A stretch of DNA of 64,000 nt. It comes from Salticus scenicus. Lineage: Eukaryota; Arthropoda; Arachnida; Araneae; Salticidae. The translations under genes were made by a program, and so were the position numbers. Below, piece by piece: positions 1 to 10,520 of this stretch (its first letter is position 1; each line of letters opens with the position of its first letter). The stretch is from assembly GCA_963930645.1 (NCBI GenBank), contig OZ005648.1, positions 202,492,480-202,556,479 on the forward strand. The letters run 5' to 3'. The notes beneath the pieces were generated by a model, which saw only the letters and a list, made by a program, of their open reading frames with translations, ran no database searches and was not told the origin of the DNA.

Positions 1-173
1 ACCTCTGGGATGATGGCTGACTAATTTATAACAGTCATTTGGTTCTGCGTGAAGCTAAAGCAAACTTTTATTGTTTAGAAGAAGTGCATTGTCCTGTTGA
101 AATTTGCAGTTTTCTTCTCTTAAGATGTTTCCAATTTAGTGTAGATTGCTTTTGAGGACATTAATCCTCAGAG
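1..173 (-). pseudogene. Tc1-like transposase remnant, C-terminal side of the split copy
   Basis: Read on the minus strand the stretch near 88-112 gives FQQDNA, the second catalytic-Asp motif of Tc1/mariner transposases. The matching upstream part, with an LMVWGAF-like motif, lies at 6685-6838, and the two are separated by the hAT insertion at 174-6676. Frames are broken, so this is a dead copy. Confidence 0.6.
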
Positions 174-278
174 CAGGGGCCGCTTTACAATTTTGAACCC
201 CCCCCCCCCCTTCCCTTCTCCCTTACAAATTAAAACGCTACTATATTAAGATTCAACTTATTCTAATATTATAAATTA

Positions 279-1502
279 ATTGCCGAAACGTCAATGGAGG
301 CCCTCTGTTGAGACTCAAAACGGTTTTGGGCTGTGTCTGTCTGTCGCACGATAGCGGCCGCAAAAATAGCGCTATTGACTTGAAATTTGGTACACATGTT
401 CATGAGCCCCAAGAAATCAGCTGTATAGTTTTTGGTATGTATTCCATTTGTAGTTCGTATACAGGGACATGCCAAAGTTTTTTTTATCATTACGGCCTAT
501 GGGAGGAATTTGTATGTATCACGATAGCGGCCGCAAAAATAGCGCTATTGACTTGAAATTTGGTACACATGTTCATGAGCCCCACGAAATCAGCTGTATA
601 GTTTTTGGTATGTATTCCATTTGTAGTTCGTATACAGGGACATGCCAAAGTTTTTCTTATCATTACGGCCTATGGGAGGAATTTGTATGTATCACAATAG
701 CGGCCACAAAAATCACGTTATTGACTTGCAATTTGGCACACGTGTTCATGAGCCAAACGAAATTAGCTGTATAGTTTTAGGTGTGTATTCCATTTGTAGT
801 TCGTGTACAGGTACACGCCAAAGTTTTTCCTATCATTTCGGCCTATGGGAAGAATCTGTATGTACCGCGATAGCCACCGCAAAAACCACGCTATTGACTT
901 GCAATTTTTGCCGAAACGTCAGTGGAGGCTCTCTGTTGAGACTCAAAAGGATTTTGGATTCCGTCTGTCCGTCTGTCGTGCAAAAGCGGCCGCAAAAATC
1001 AAGTTATTGGCTTGAAATTTTTTACACATGTTCATGATCCCCACGAAATTAGCTGTATAGTTTTGGGTGTGCATTCCATTTGTAGTTCGTGTACAGGGAC
1101 ACGCCAAAGTTTTTTTTATCATTACGGCCTATGGGAAGAATTTGTATGCACCGCAATAGCGGCCCCAAAAAACAGGCTATTGACTTGCAATTCGGTACAC
1201 ATATTCATGAGCCTAACGGAATTAGTTGTATAGTGTTAGGTGTGTATTCCATTTGTCATTCGTGTACAGGGACACACTAAAGTGTTTCTTATCCTTACGG
1301 ACTATGGGAAGAATTTGTATGTACCACAATAGCGGTTGCAAAAATTCTCCGATTGACTTGCAAATTGCGTACACGTTCCAGCTTTGCATATAAGTAGCTG
1401 TATAATTTTTATTGCTATATTGTTTATAAACTGTGTGCAGGGACACGCCAAAATTCTTAACATTACGGCATATGGGGTGAATTTCGTTTAAACGCATTTT
1501 AA
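279..1502 (+). repeat. GTCT-headed tandem array, 173-bp monomers (array 1)
   Basis: A head unit (279-350, containing GTCTGTCTGTC) is followed by monomers whose atagcgg landmark falls at 351, 524, 697 and 870, exactly 173 bp apart. The fourth monomer breaks off at about 907 into a second head (908-982), followed by monomers at 983, 1156 and 1329, again 173 apart. Head plus tandem monomers with a GTCY microsatellite is the layout of Helentron-associated nonautonomous elements; the class assignment is inference. Short open frames run through the monomers but repeat with them and are not genes. Confidence 0.8.
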
Positions 1503-2345
1503 TATCATTACTTTGCAATGAAGAAAATGAAACTAGCGTACGTGAGTAAGATGCTTAAACTTATGTTGTTTGAAGAAAATATGTGCTCTTAAGCTTTCTA
1601 ATTAATATACAGGACCTTACAAAAGTGTTCTGACAATGTCACATAGTCATCCAAACGATGCTAAATTTGGAACAATTATTAATTTTAAACGCAAAATAAG
1701 ATGAAAAACTTTTACTGGAGTATACAGTGTTTATGGTTTGTTTACAGAGACACAAGAAAGGATTTCGTAACATTAGAGCCTATGGACAAATTTTTATTTA
1801 AGCGCGCACAATTAATGCGTTTATGTTGAATTGAACTTAATAAAATTAACATACATTATAAAGATGCTTGAAATCATGTTTACTCTTAAAAAAGTTTATG
1901 TATAAACTAAATAATTTATGGGACCACACAAAATAATTCCGAGTATGTACTGTAACCATCCAAATGATGTCAAATTAGTTTGAAAAAATAATGAGCTATA
2001 ATTAATTAGGTTTATTCTTATTATTGGCGTTTATAATGACTGTGGCTACTTTCCCGGGATAAATAAAATAATTTCGTACTATTACGGTCTATAGTCGGTA
2101 TTTTTTAAAAGTTTATTTTAACATGGTTACACCCCATCAAATATAATGAAATTTTATTAGAATTTTAAAAGCATGTTTTCCTGTTGAAAATTGTGGGCAT
2201 AGAATTGGAAATTAGTTTAAAGGTTACGCAAAATATTTCTGATATACTATGTAATTTTTTTTGTATGAAATTTGGTAGTTATGAAATTTGGTACTTATGA
2301 ATTTCAGGGAAATAATACAAGACTGTCTTTATCAAGAATGTATAC
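1503..2345 (+). repeat. Decayed continuation of array 1
   Basis: At about 1738 and 2030 the sequence still resembles the monomer block GTGTACAGGGACAC...CATTACGGCCTATGG, for example TTTACAGAGACACAAGAAAG followed by an ACATTAGAGCCTATGG-like stretch, but with many changes and indels. Older monomers therefore continue to the solo LTR. Confidence 0.5.
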
Positions 2346-2963
2346 TGTTGCGAACTTGGGGGTTCGTGAGTTGTCCGAGAATGAAAGGCGAAACTTGCAA
2401 AAATTCAGGGATTTATTCACAGAAAGTTCTAGAAAAATACAGGTCTATAAACTAAGTATCAGCTTCAATTCAACCAGTAAAGACAGCTTAAACAACAGCC
2501 GTTAACAGCAAAACAACAGTACAAACTGTTTAGCAATAACACATAAAGCAAGTCTCATCCAAAGAAGCTCAAAGCAAAGCAAGCATTTGACGAAACTGAC
2601 ACAGATCTGAGACTGACCGCTTTGGCGAAAATAATGTTCTTTTTATACTTTTCTATCGAACACAGACTGTTCTGGAAAATTCTCGTATCATATCAGAAAA
2701 TGAGATTAGAGCTTCCATATTTGATATATCCCTAATAAGGATCTTCTCGCCAAGGTCGCCAAAAAAAACCGCCAAGGAGGGAAACAGTCGCCAAATCCAT
2801 TTCTTCCCTTATTAGAGCTTTTTAATGCGTTTTCAAAGGAAAATTAGGCTATTTTAACGCTAAAACGAATAGAAATGCACGAAATTAGCATTTTATCAAC
2901 TTACTAAACCTCTTTGAAAGAAATTATGCAAAAATCAATGCAATTATTTACAATTCCGTAACA
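2346..2963 (-). mobile_element. Solo LTR of the resident gypsy family
   Basis: Reverse complement of the LTRs at 29120 and 34973. It starts TGTTGCGAACTTGGGGG and ends TTCCGTAACA, about 618 bp. It shares the GGATATATC-type and AAAGAGGCTTAG-type blocks. No internal coding region is attached. The 4-bp flanks (atac and cttt) do not match, so the insertion is old or recombinant. Confidence 0.85.
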
Positions 2964-4059
2964 CTTTATATGATATACAAATAGGTATACAAAGAGAGAT
3001 AGAGCGGGGGGTTGAGGGGGGCGGCAGCCCCCTCAGGAATGTATCTGATTATGGTAACAAGTCTACCGAATCAATATATACTATTATATAATAAGGAATA
3101 AGTAAAAATAGCCTATTGAATAATGTCTGATGCAAATAGGACATTGAGGCTCCTGATCTGCAGATGCACTAGTATAAATTTAAACAACATTTTCTTTTTT
3201 TTCTTCTTTCTTTTGTAAAAATTGAATTGGATCCGGCATATTTAGAAATATAAGAAAAAATAAACAAGTTGAATCAGACCTTTAGCTTTTCTACCTGACT
3301 GTGCTAAACGCTCGATTGAAAAAATGCCTTAAAATTTCTGTTTATACTAACCTCCATTCTCTAAATGGCATCACATGTATTTGATGTACAATGGAACTAC
3401 TGTAAATCAATATTGTTATACCTGTACATGTAATCATATACCATGTACAGCTTGTACCATAAACTGTTTGGCTGAAAATTTGAGTAAAAACTATTACAAT
3501 GGAGTGAAAAAGAAACTTTTTGCATGGCCAGAAGAAAAGGGAATTTGAAATCCGTCATTCCCTCACCATTGCTTAGCTATCAGATTGCGGCATCGCATCA
3601 CAAAACGGAGTGAATCTATCAAGTTGCTACATTTTTACCACTGAAAAAGTTCCAGAGTGAATAAAAATATAATATTAAGATATTACTGTTATTATTTTTT
3701 TAATTAGTTCTTATTTTTATTATAATGTTAATCCTTCCATAATAAATGATAATTTTACATTTTATATTAAACCAGATGATAACAAGAATTCATTTCATTA
3801 TTTAAACAAGAGCGAAAAATCATTTGGTTCACATAGACTGTTAATATTTTCCATCTGTATGTACTTGTTGTCTCGTTTAACCTTCAATGTACTTTACCTA
3901 CGTTACCACACAACGGAAAAAAATACAGAGAGACAAGCTAACTGAATTCATAATTACTCCAAAACATTGTTGAAAAGTGTTAAAAATCCTTAACAAAAAT
4001 GCAGTTTTCCAATTGTAGCTCTTAATTATAAGAAACAAATAAACAACCTTACTTCGGCT
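2964..4059. other. Noncoding stretch with a family B scrap
   Basis: 2985-3060 matches, inverted, the GGGGGGTTGAGGGG / GCCCCCTC block of repeat family B (21530-21560). The rest is AT-rich with no gene or named element. Confidence 0.5.
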
Positions 4060-4735
4060 TCATTTTTCAGCAAAAAGCTTTTCTGGGGAGGATCCTCCCC
4101 CTTTTTCAATTGCAGTAGTGTCTTCTGGCACGGCTCTTTTATAGCATCGTTTCTCTTGTAGCAGGCAGCGCCACTGCGGATCTATTCTTGCCGACTCGTG
4201 GTCATTAACGGCGCAGTCGTCATTAGCGATTTCAACGCTTTCGCGGAAAAAAGCATATGTGGTATTATTAAAATTGGCTATTTTTTCAACGCTATTAAAA
4301 TCGACTTTTATTTCACTTTCACAAAATGCTTTGGCTAGCGCGGTATTGGAACGGGCAAATTTTATATCACTTTTGTGCTCTTTAAGACGGGTCTTAATTT
4401 TTCTCTTGGTAACTCCTATATAGCTTCCTTTTCTTTGGTCTGGATATTCGATGGGAATTTTATAAACACCGGCGGTCTCAAGGGGGGGGGACAATATCCT
4501 TGTCGTTTCTAATGATCTGGAAAATGTTAGGGTTCGGCTTGATCGGGATATTTATATTGAATTTATGGGCAGTATTTTTTATTTTATCAGAGGTTCCCTG
4601 GTTATAAGGAATGGAGTACGTATATTTTTGTTGTCTTTTTTGCTGGTTTGGGATATGATTTAGTTGCTTTATTCTTTTTTTATAGAGTTTTTCAACAATA
4701 AATTTTGAATATCCGGCTTCAATGGCCAAATTTTT
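4060..4735 (-). pseudogene. Penelope-like element 3' end: RT C-terminus and GIY-YIG endonuclease (frameshifted)
   Basis: The upstream part (4735 to about 4490) reads IPYNQGTSDKIKNTAHKF and IPIKPNPNIFQIIRNDKD, the segment between reverse transcriptase and endonuclease of PLEs. The downstream part (about 4489-4060) reads GVYKIPIEYP, GSYIGVTKRKIKTRLKEH and ARIDPQWR, a GIY-YIG nuclease with GVY, YIG and the conserved Arg-containing helix. The two parts are in different frames and the break falls at a nine-G run (4482-4490). The 5' part of the element is missing. A plus-strand relative lies at 6838-7960. Confidence 0.85.
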
Positions 4736-5274
4736 AATAAACTTAAGTTCTTAAGCTCTTATAATATGTTTGAATATTTTGATGTGATCCTGTAAACCTT
4801 AATGCTAAACATACCATATTCTATATATATATATATATATATTTATCATATGAATAATAAATCTAAATTTTAATACGACTTTCGCAGTACATAGTGTTTT
4901 AAATGTGATTCATAAAAGTACATCTCATAAAAAGCAATTAACTGTCATTCTTTTGGGTGTCCCTAGTTATCCAATTTCTACCATTTTAAATAGAGAACAT
5001 TAGCTATGGCTGTGCTGACAAACCGAAGTCGTCAACATTTTAAAACTTTTTTGAAAAGTGTTAAAAATGCTTTCCTCTTCACTTTAGCTTGAACCTTTTC
5101 CTTAATGTATATGTGAAATAAAATTTTTATTAATTCATTTCTTAGTGGGTTGACTTATCAAATGAAATTTTGTGTTGGCTATTATTAATTGCAAACTAAC
5201 CACTTTTAAACACAATTACGAAGACTTTTCATTCATAAACGCGCGACATAATTAGGTATTCTTATTTAGATATG
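4736..5274. other. AT-rich noncoding stretch
   Basis: Holds a TA microsatellite (about 4822-4843). Nothing else supported. Confidence 0.5.
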
Positions 5275-5551
5275 GTGATATGAATCGATTGGTAGGGTTT
5301 AAGACCGACTGACTACGCTAAGGTCCGCGGTCTATAGATAGAATGCCCTACGAGAGGGGTCTTTCTAAGGGGCCCGTTAGGGAATACTTTTAAATTTCTA
5401 GCCTTTAATTTATGCGGGTTTCGGAGAAAACCACGGAAAATTCCGAACGGCTAGGTTGATGATTGATTGCTGTGATTGACCAGGGATCGAACCGGACACT
5501 TCCCATCTATCAGCTTTGAGCGCAGAACCACTCGGCCACTAGTAGGCCTGT
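5275..5551 (-). mobile_element. tRNA-derived SINE
   Basis: The minus strand shows an A box (TGGCCGAGTGGT) and about 45 nt later a B box (GGTTCGATCCC), as in a tRNA head. A body follows with the block CGGAATTTTCCGTGGTTTTC and a CCCCTTAGAAAGACCC stretch. The same body block occurs in the SINE at 41849, so both belong to one family or share a core domain. Confidence 0.75.
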
Positions 5552-6640
5552 GATACGAATCAAAGCAGCATTTAATTTTTCCGTATGAAGGTAAAGCCTT
5601 TTGCAGAAAAGACTATCTAAAGTCAACGCATTAAAAAGATTTTCTAGACACCATAGGCGAGAAAATATCACCCTTATGTAATTTAAATTTACTCTTATTT
5701 ATTTTTTAATCTTAATTTATATATTTTGCGTATTTTAAATTTATTCTTCAGACCTTTCTGAAATCTGGACTATTTTCTGACTGGTTTACGAAGTTATTTT
5801 TTTCGCAAATGTACAAAACTTTCATTAATTTTTTATTTAGATATTTATAAATTTAATAGTTTTTTTTTTTTTTTTTCAATTTTTTTTTTCTTAGTTCTAT
5901 TTATTTAGTTGATTATGGATGAATTTAATATAAGGAGTTCGAATTTTAAGGTGAATGAGATTAAAAATGAGGCTGCCATGCGAAACTGTCAAACGCGTTA
6001 GTGATGTCAAGTAAAAGGATTTCGAAGTTTTTAGATTTAGTAAAACTATCATGAATAAATTCTGTTATTCTGATGGGTTGTGGAATGTTTAGGTCTAAAA
6101 CCAAATTGTTCGGGTTGAAATTACAAATCATCCAGCTCCTTCTCATCATTTTTCCATCTAATTTGAAAAGATCTAGCTTTTCATTATTACAATACAAATC
6201 AAAGCATATATTTCTTAAAAATCAACATTTTAGTACCTCAACCAGAGCGCCTACTTTTAATTCCCAACTGCAAAAATTCATCTTGGAAATTTTTACAAAG
6301 TTTTACTTTAATAACATAAAGAAAATTCTTCATTTATTTCTTATGTTTTAGACTCGTTCGCAAATTCTGGTGGTAATTTATTTTAAATGAGCGAAAGAAT
6401 TTCCTTGCCCCTGAAAAGGTTAAGGTGTTTTTATAAAAAGTTTAAATCTTTAAAAAAGGCTGCTTTTAACTTACAACTGAATATACACATATTCCTTAAA
6501 AGAAAAAAAAAAAAAATCAAAAATTGGTTTATCATTTCGCTTTTCTTTCATCCATCCATTTTTCTTTTCTTTTTTTTCCTTAAATTTTGGTCGGTGTTTC
6601 AATTTTTTTGGCGGCCCTCCTTTTCTGGCGGCCCTAGGCG
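5552..6640. other. Right interior of the hAT element, with possible non-LTR RT scrap
   Basis: Mostly AT-rich. On the minus strand at 5961-6060 the reading FEILLLDITNAFDSF resembles RT motif A of R2-like non-LTR retrotransposons. It is isolated and short; no second RT motif was found around it. Confidence 0.35.
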
Positions 6641-6684
6641 ACCGCTTAGGTTCGCCTAATGGTAAAGCGGGCCCTGCCTCAGAG

Positions 6685-6838
6685 CATTGTCAATCATTAA
6701 GTAAAGCAATATCCACTATTTATTGAAATAGAATGCACCCCACACCATCAGAGAACTCCTCCTTTTTGTCAACTAAAGAACTCGTAAGCTTACCATCATA
6801 GATCATGCCAATAGTATGCCCAAATAGGGACTTTTAGT
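6685..6838 (-). pseudogene. Tc1-like transposase remnant, other half of the split copy
   Basis: Minus-strand reading gives a segment like the MVWGAF motif of Tc1 transposases. It continues the remnant at 1-173 once the 174-6676 insertion and one copy of its CCTCAGAG duplication are discounted. It is bounded on the right by PLE sequence. Several stops are present. Confidence 0.55.
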
Positions 6839-7412
6839 TGACAAATTGTATAAAAAAAGAATCTGTAATCTCAACTTTATTCCTAACCATCAAAAAGTCC
6901 CCCCGAAATTTATTTTCAATACCCTATGATCAAGAAGCCTTCATTAAAATAAAAAACACCGCTAAAAGACATAACTTAAATATCCCCATTAAACCTAACC
7001 CCAGTATTTACCAATTAATTCATAGCAATAAAGATCTCATTCTTCTTGAAACCAGGCATATGCAAGATTCCATTTGACCATCCCAACCATAATACCAGTT
7101 GCTATATCACGGTTTCTAAAAGAAAAATCAGTACTAGACTCAAAGAACACATGGACGACATCAAATATGGAAAAATAACTACTGCATTAACCAAGGTTCG
7201 CAAAAACAATAACATTCACATAAAACCCTGAATATGCATTTTACCGCAAAACAGTTGAAATTATAAGTAACCGTGATTTGTGTAATGGCCACGAATCACT
7301 TGCAGGGTTAAATCAAGTATGGCGCCACCTTTTAGAAGAACGTGAGAGAGTAAACAAAGAACAGCACTTGGTGTCAACGCTAGCCACAAAGGAGGTTGCT
7401 GAGGATAGGGTG

Positions 7413-7895
7413 CAGGGGCGTAGCAATTCAAAAATCATGGGTGGGGCTCAAAAAATTTCATTTTAAAAATGACTCAAAATTAAGCTTAAGAAAATCAATT
7501 TTTTTTTAAATAAAATCACACAATCAACTGTGGAAGAAAATCATATTTATTGAAATTTTATTTTTTCCAACTGAGTGAAAATAATGCCTGCACCGGGACT
7601 CGAACCTTTGACTTTGTTAAGTCAAAGATCCGGGGTTCGAGTCCCGGTCCAGGCATTATTTTCACTCAGTCGGAAAAATTAAAATTTCAATAAATTAAGA
7701 AAATCAATTAATAATTAGATGTTAATTAATATTCATTAATTATTAGTATTAATTATAAAATATCACTAATTATGAACATTTATAAGGCATTAATTTTAAT
7801 TTTAAATTGGTGATTCTTTCATTTGGCATTAAAAGAAAATTTCATGATAAGAAGGGGGGGGGGGGGGTTGAGCCCCTCCCTTTCCTATGCCCCTG
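7413..7895. mobile_element. hAT-like nonautonomous element with imperfect 8-bp duplication
   Basis: Ends CAGGGGCGTAGC and, inverted, CAGGGGCATAGG. The flanks ATAGGGTG (7405-7412) and ATGGGGTG (7896-7903) agree at 7 of 8 positions. It splits the PLE coding remnant, which reads on across it. The interior holds a G-run and the tRNA-like palindrome at 7546-7694. Confidence 0.75.
7546..7694. repeat. Palindrome of two tRNA 3' halves
   Basis: Arms of about 70 bp face each other across a 5-bp centre (GTTAA, near 7615-7619). Each arm carries a T-arm and acceptor end: CCGGGGTTCGAGTCCCGG followed by TCCAGGCA on the plus strand, and the mirror on the minus strand. The B-box consensus GGTTCGAGTCC is intact on both strands; no A box is seen. 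It could be an inverted pair of SINE or tRNA remnants. It is not a functional tRNA gene. Confidence 0.7.
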
Positions 7896-8310
7896 ATGGG
7901 GTGGATCTGCCACCAAAAGCTGCTACATCGTCTCCGTAATAAAAGGTACGGAGCTTTAAAAAGTTTATTAATTCATTAATTACAAATATTATATGTTAGA
8001 ACCATTGATATTCATTTAAGCAGGGTTAATGTAAAATATAAAGATATCAAAAAGGCATTAATAATCAAGCATTATATACATATGAAAGGATAAAAAATAG
8101 TTAAATTTAAATAATTAAAAACCCATTTTAAAATTTAGAAATCGCTAGTAATTTATAATTGCCCCTTTAAGTTTTGTTTTGCAGCAGATAACTTCATAAG
8201 ACAAAAATTAGCTTATTCAAGTGCTTTTTGCAACTAACTGTGATTAGATCTTGCATATTAATTAATCCTAGATACCTGGAACCTTAGCTAATGAGGCAAT
8301 CAGCAATTTA
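7896..8310. other. 3' flank of the DOCK gene
   Basis: AT-rich intergenic or 3' UTR sequence. No clear poly(A) signal was assigned. Confidence 0.4.
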
Positions 8311-8649
8311 TTAACCAAATGGAATTGAGACTAGGCGATCAAAAAGCGAAAACAAAACAAACGAGAGTTTTTTCATCATGTAACGCTTGCTAACAAAATC
8401 AATGGACCTCAGGGGCTCCCACCCCACAGGTTTCAGCGCAGCAGTCACCAATCGTCCTGTGGTACTATCGTGTAATGCTCTCTGGACTAAGAGCGAATAT
8501 CTGCTCAGGATGTTAACTCCTGGCCAAGATTGCATCTTTATACTTAATAAAGGATTATTACTTAACCTAAAAGACTCCTCATCATTTCTAAGATGTCTAC
8601 ACTCTGAATCCACTTGTATTACAGAAGCCTGTGAGACTTGTGAGTCTTG
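8311..8649 (-). CDS. Putative terminal exon, C-terminal tail of the DOCK-D protein
   Basis: 339 nt after a good acceptor (ttttcactag), open in exactly the phase required, ending at TAA (8311-8313). It encodes a 112-residue tail beginning QDSQVSQASVIQVDSE. It does not resemble the vertebrate DOCK9/10/11 tails, which are short. The exon is visibly richer in G and C than the flanking introns. An AATAAA (8307-8312 on this strand) overlaps the stop and is probably too close to be the poly(A) signal in use. The exon is likely; an alternative shorter last exon cannot be excluded. Confidence 0.55.
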   Translation of the reverse strand, partial: QDSQVSQASVIQVDSECRHLRNDEESFRLSNNPLLSIKMQSWPGVNILSRYSLLVQRALHDSTTGRLVTAALKPVGWEPLRSIDFVSKRYMMKKLSFVLFSLFDRLVSIPFG

Positions 8650-10483
8650 CTAGTGAAAACATAAAAGCTTAACAGAAATGCCCTAAACCCCAATATGTTA
8701 CACCATATAATATTCATTCTACCATATTCATTCTACTAGCCTCTTTATATAAAATATGAAATAACACAATATAAATTTTGATAGTCACCTTTTCATTTAA
8801 CATTCCAGAGAGAGAGTCGACTAATTCTTGAAAATCTTTTTTCATGGAAGAATGATATTCATACTGATCAGATGTTATGAGCCTTCCATTTAACTCTAGA
8901 GCTTCCTGACAAATTTTAATGAATTTTCTGAAATCAAAAAAATTTTTATATATTATAATTTAATAGAGTGCATATTGTAACAAATAAGTTGAAAAAAGAA
9001 GAAAATTTTCACAGTTCATAACAAACTGGCTAGAAAATAAACATAGAAAATTAAAGATATGAACTAATCACAATTAATTTTTATCAGTTTGATTTACTGA
9101 TGCACAAAAATTTTTCATAATAAAAACCATTATGTTATTAACAATAAATATTTTATTTAAAAATTGAATAACATTACAGTTGAGGATCTATAATCTGCAT
9201 ATCCATAATTTGCAATTGTCTACAATCCTGTTGGAAATTTTAATTTCCATTTAAAATTTATAGCAGAAAATATTTGCATATGTGGAAGCCAGACATTTTT
9301 GTTGTTTGAATTATTGTTTGACTAAAAGTGTTTCAGCAATTAAAACAGAATCGTTTAACAACAAACAGATTTTATTAATGACTTAAAACATAACAATATT
9401 AGAGCTTGTATAGAAACATGCAACATGGTTGGTTATAAAGGATTAACAATTAGTAAAAATAATATTGTTAAGAAACATGAAAAAAGACAATACATTTTTA
9501 AACTTAACAAAAAACGATATATTTAAATTTAAAAATTTGCCTATGTAAAATTATCACTTAATTCTATCACTAGCACTAATTTAATAAGTTGAAACTTAAT
9601 CAGGAAACCAGGGCAGCTTAAACTTAAAGACCAATTTACAACAGCTATAAATTCCATCATGGCCAGCGTGAAAGAAAATTTCTGAATATTTCTGAATACG
9701 CTTACCCGGCGTTTCAAACAATAAACAATGCTTCAGAAATGGGAAGCCATCTCAAAGATAAGAGAGTGAATGTACATTCACCACTGCCTTTATACTGATC
9801 CCCGGATTGCATAATAACCAACAGCAGATGATAAATGTCACAACAAATGAGCATCTACCACACTAGACCAGACATGGGGAGATACAATACCTTCTAATCA
9901 ATTACTTAATGATTAGAAGGTATTGGGAGATACCGATGATTGACGATGATGGCAAAAATGTCGGTCAATGACCTGCTTCCACCAGATGTACATAAGTAGC
10001 AATGAATTAAATTTTTCCAGTCAAAAAACCAATGGAAAGTAAACAAAGTGAAGTTTTTGTATTTTATAGTGCTTGTGAACATATTTACTTAAGAACAGAT
10101 AAATTTAAGACAAATAAAGCCAGCTAATTAATGAAAGCATGCTGGATATTTGTAAGTAAAGATTTATATATTATGATACAATAAAGTTAATATATTTATG
10201 TAAACTGTAAATGATGTTCTAAAGGATTTAACTATGATTGTCTTTAAAGTTAATAAATATTAAACTCAACTAGTTTTAACAAAGATTAGGAAAAACAATT
10301 AAGATTAAATATTTGGAACAACATCCCCCCCTCCCCCCCCCCCCCCAAAAAAAAAAAAAAAAAAAAAAACATTAAAAAACCTAACAAATCCACACTCACT
10401 TTGCAAATGTAAACCAAAGATTTTGCAGTAATAAAAATCCGACATTTTGGATGTATATGAGAAAACATGATGTTAAATCACAT

Positions 10484-10520
<37 letters not shown>

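Larger units (their letters stand above)
174..6676. mobile_element. hAT-type element, 6.5 kb, composite, with 8-bp target duplication
   Basis: The left end CAGGGGCCGCTTTACAATT and the reverse complement of the right end (CAGGGCCCGCTTTACCATT) match at 17 of 19 positions. The direct repeat CCTCAGAG flanks both ends exactly (166-173 and 677-684 of the 6 kb line, i.e. 6677-6684). An 8-bp duplication and CAGGG termini are hAT hallmarks. No hAT transposase was recognised inside; the interior is filled with other repeats (173-bp array, solo LTR, PLE remnant, SINE). It is either a nonautonomous element that collected insertions or a pair of ends that mobilised a block. Confidence 0.75.
6838..7960 (+). 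pseudogene. Penelope-like element 3' end with GIY-YIG remnant, interrupted
   Basis: 6838-7060 reads FSIPYDQEAFIKIKNTAK and IPIKPNPSIYQLIHSNKD. 7046-7231 reads the endonuclease part (SCYITVSKRKISTRLKEH, with C-YIT replacing S-YIG). 7278-7412 reads NGHESLAGLNQVWRHLLEE and AEDRV. The last frame resumes after the 483-bp insertion (VDLPPKAAT). Several frameshifts are present. The YIG motif is lost, so it is inactive. Confidence 0.8.

Noticed and set aside
308..1037. Overlapping open frames in the 173-bp array as genes.
   Set aside because: They repeat with the monomers at the same period and share the same peptide; they are by-products of the repeat.
7583..7658. Functional tRNA gene at the palindrome.
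   Set aside because: Both halves are 3' halves; there is no D-arm, A box or anticodon arm.
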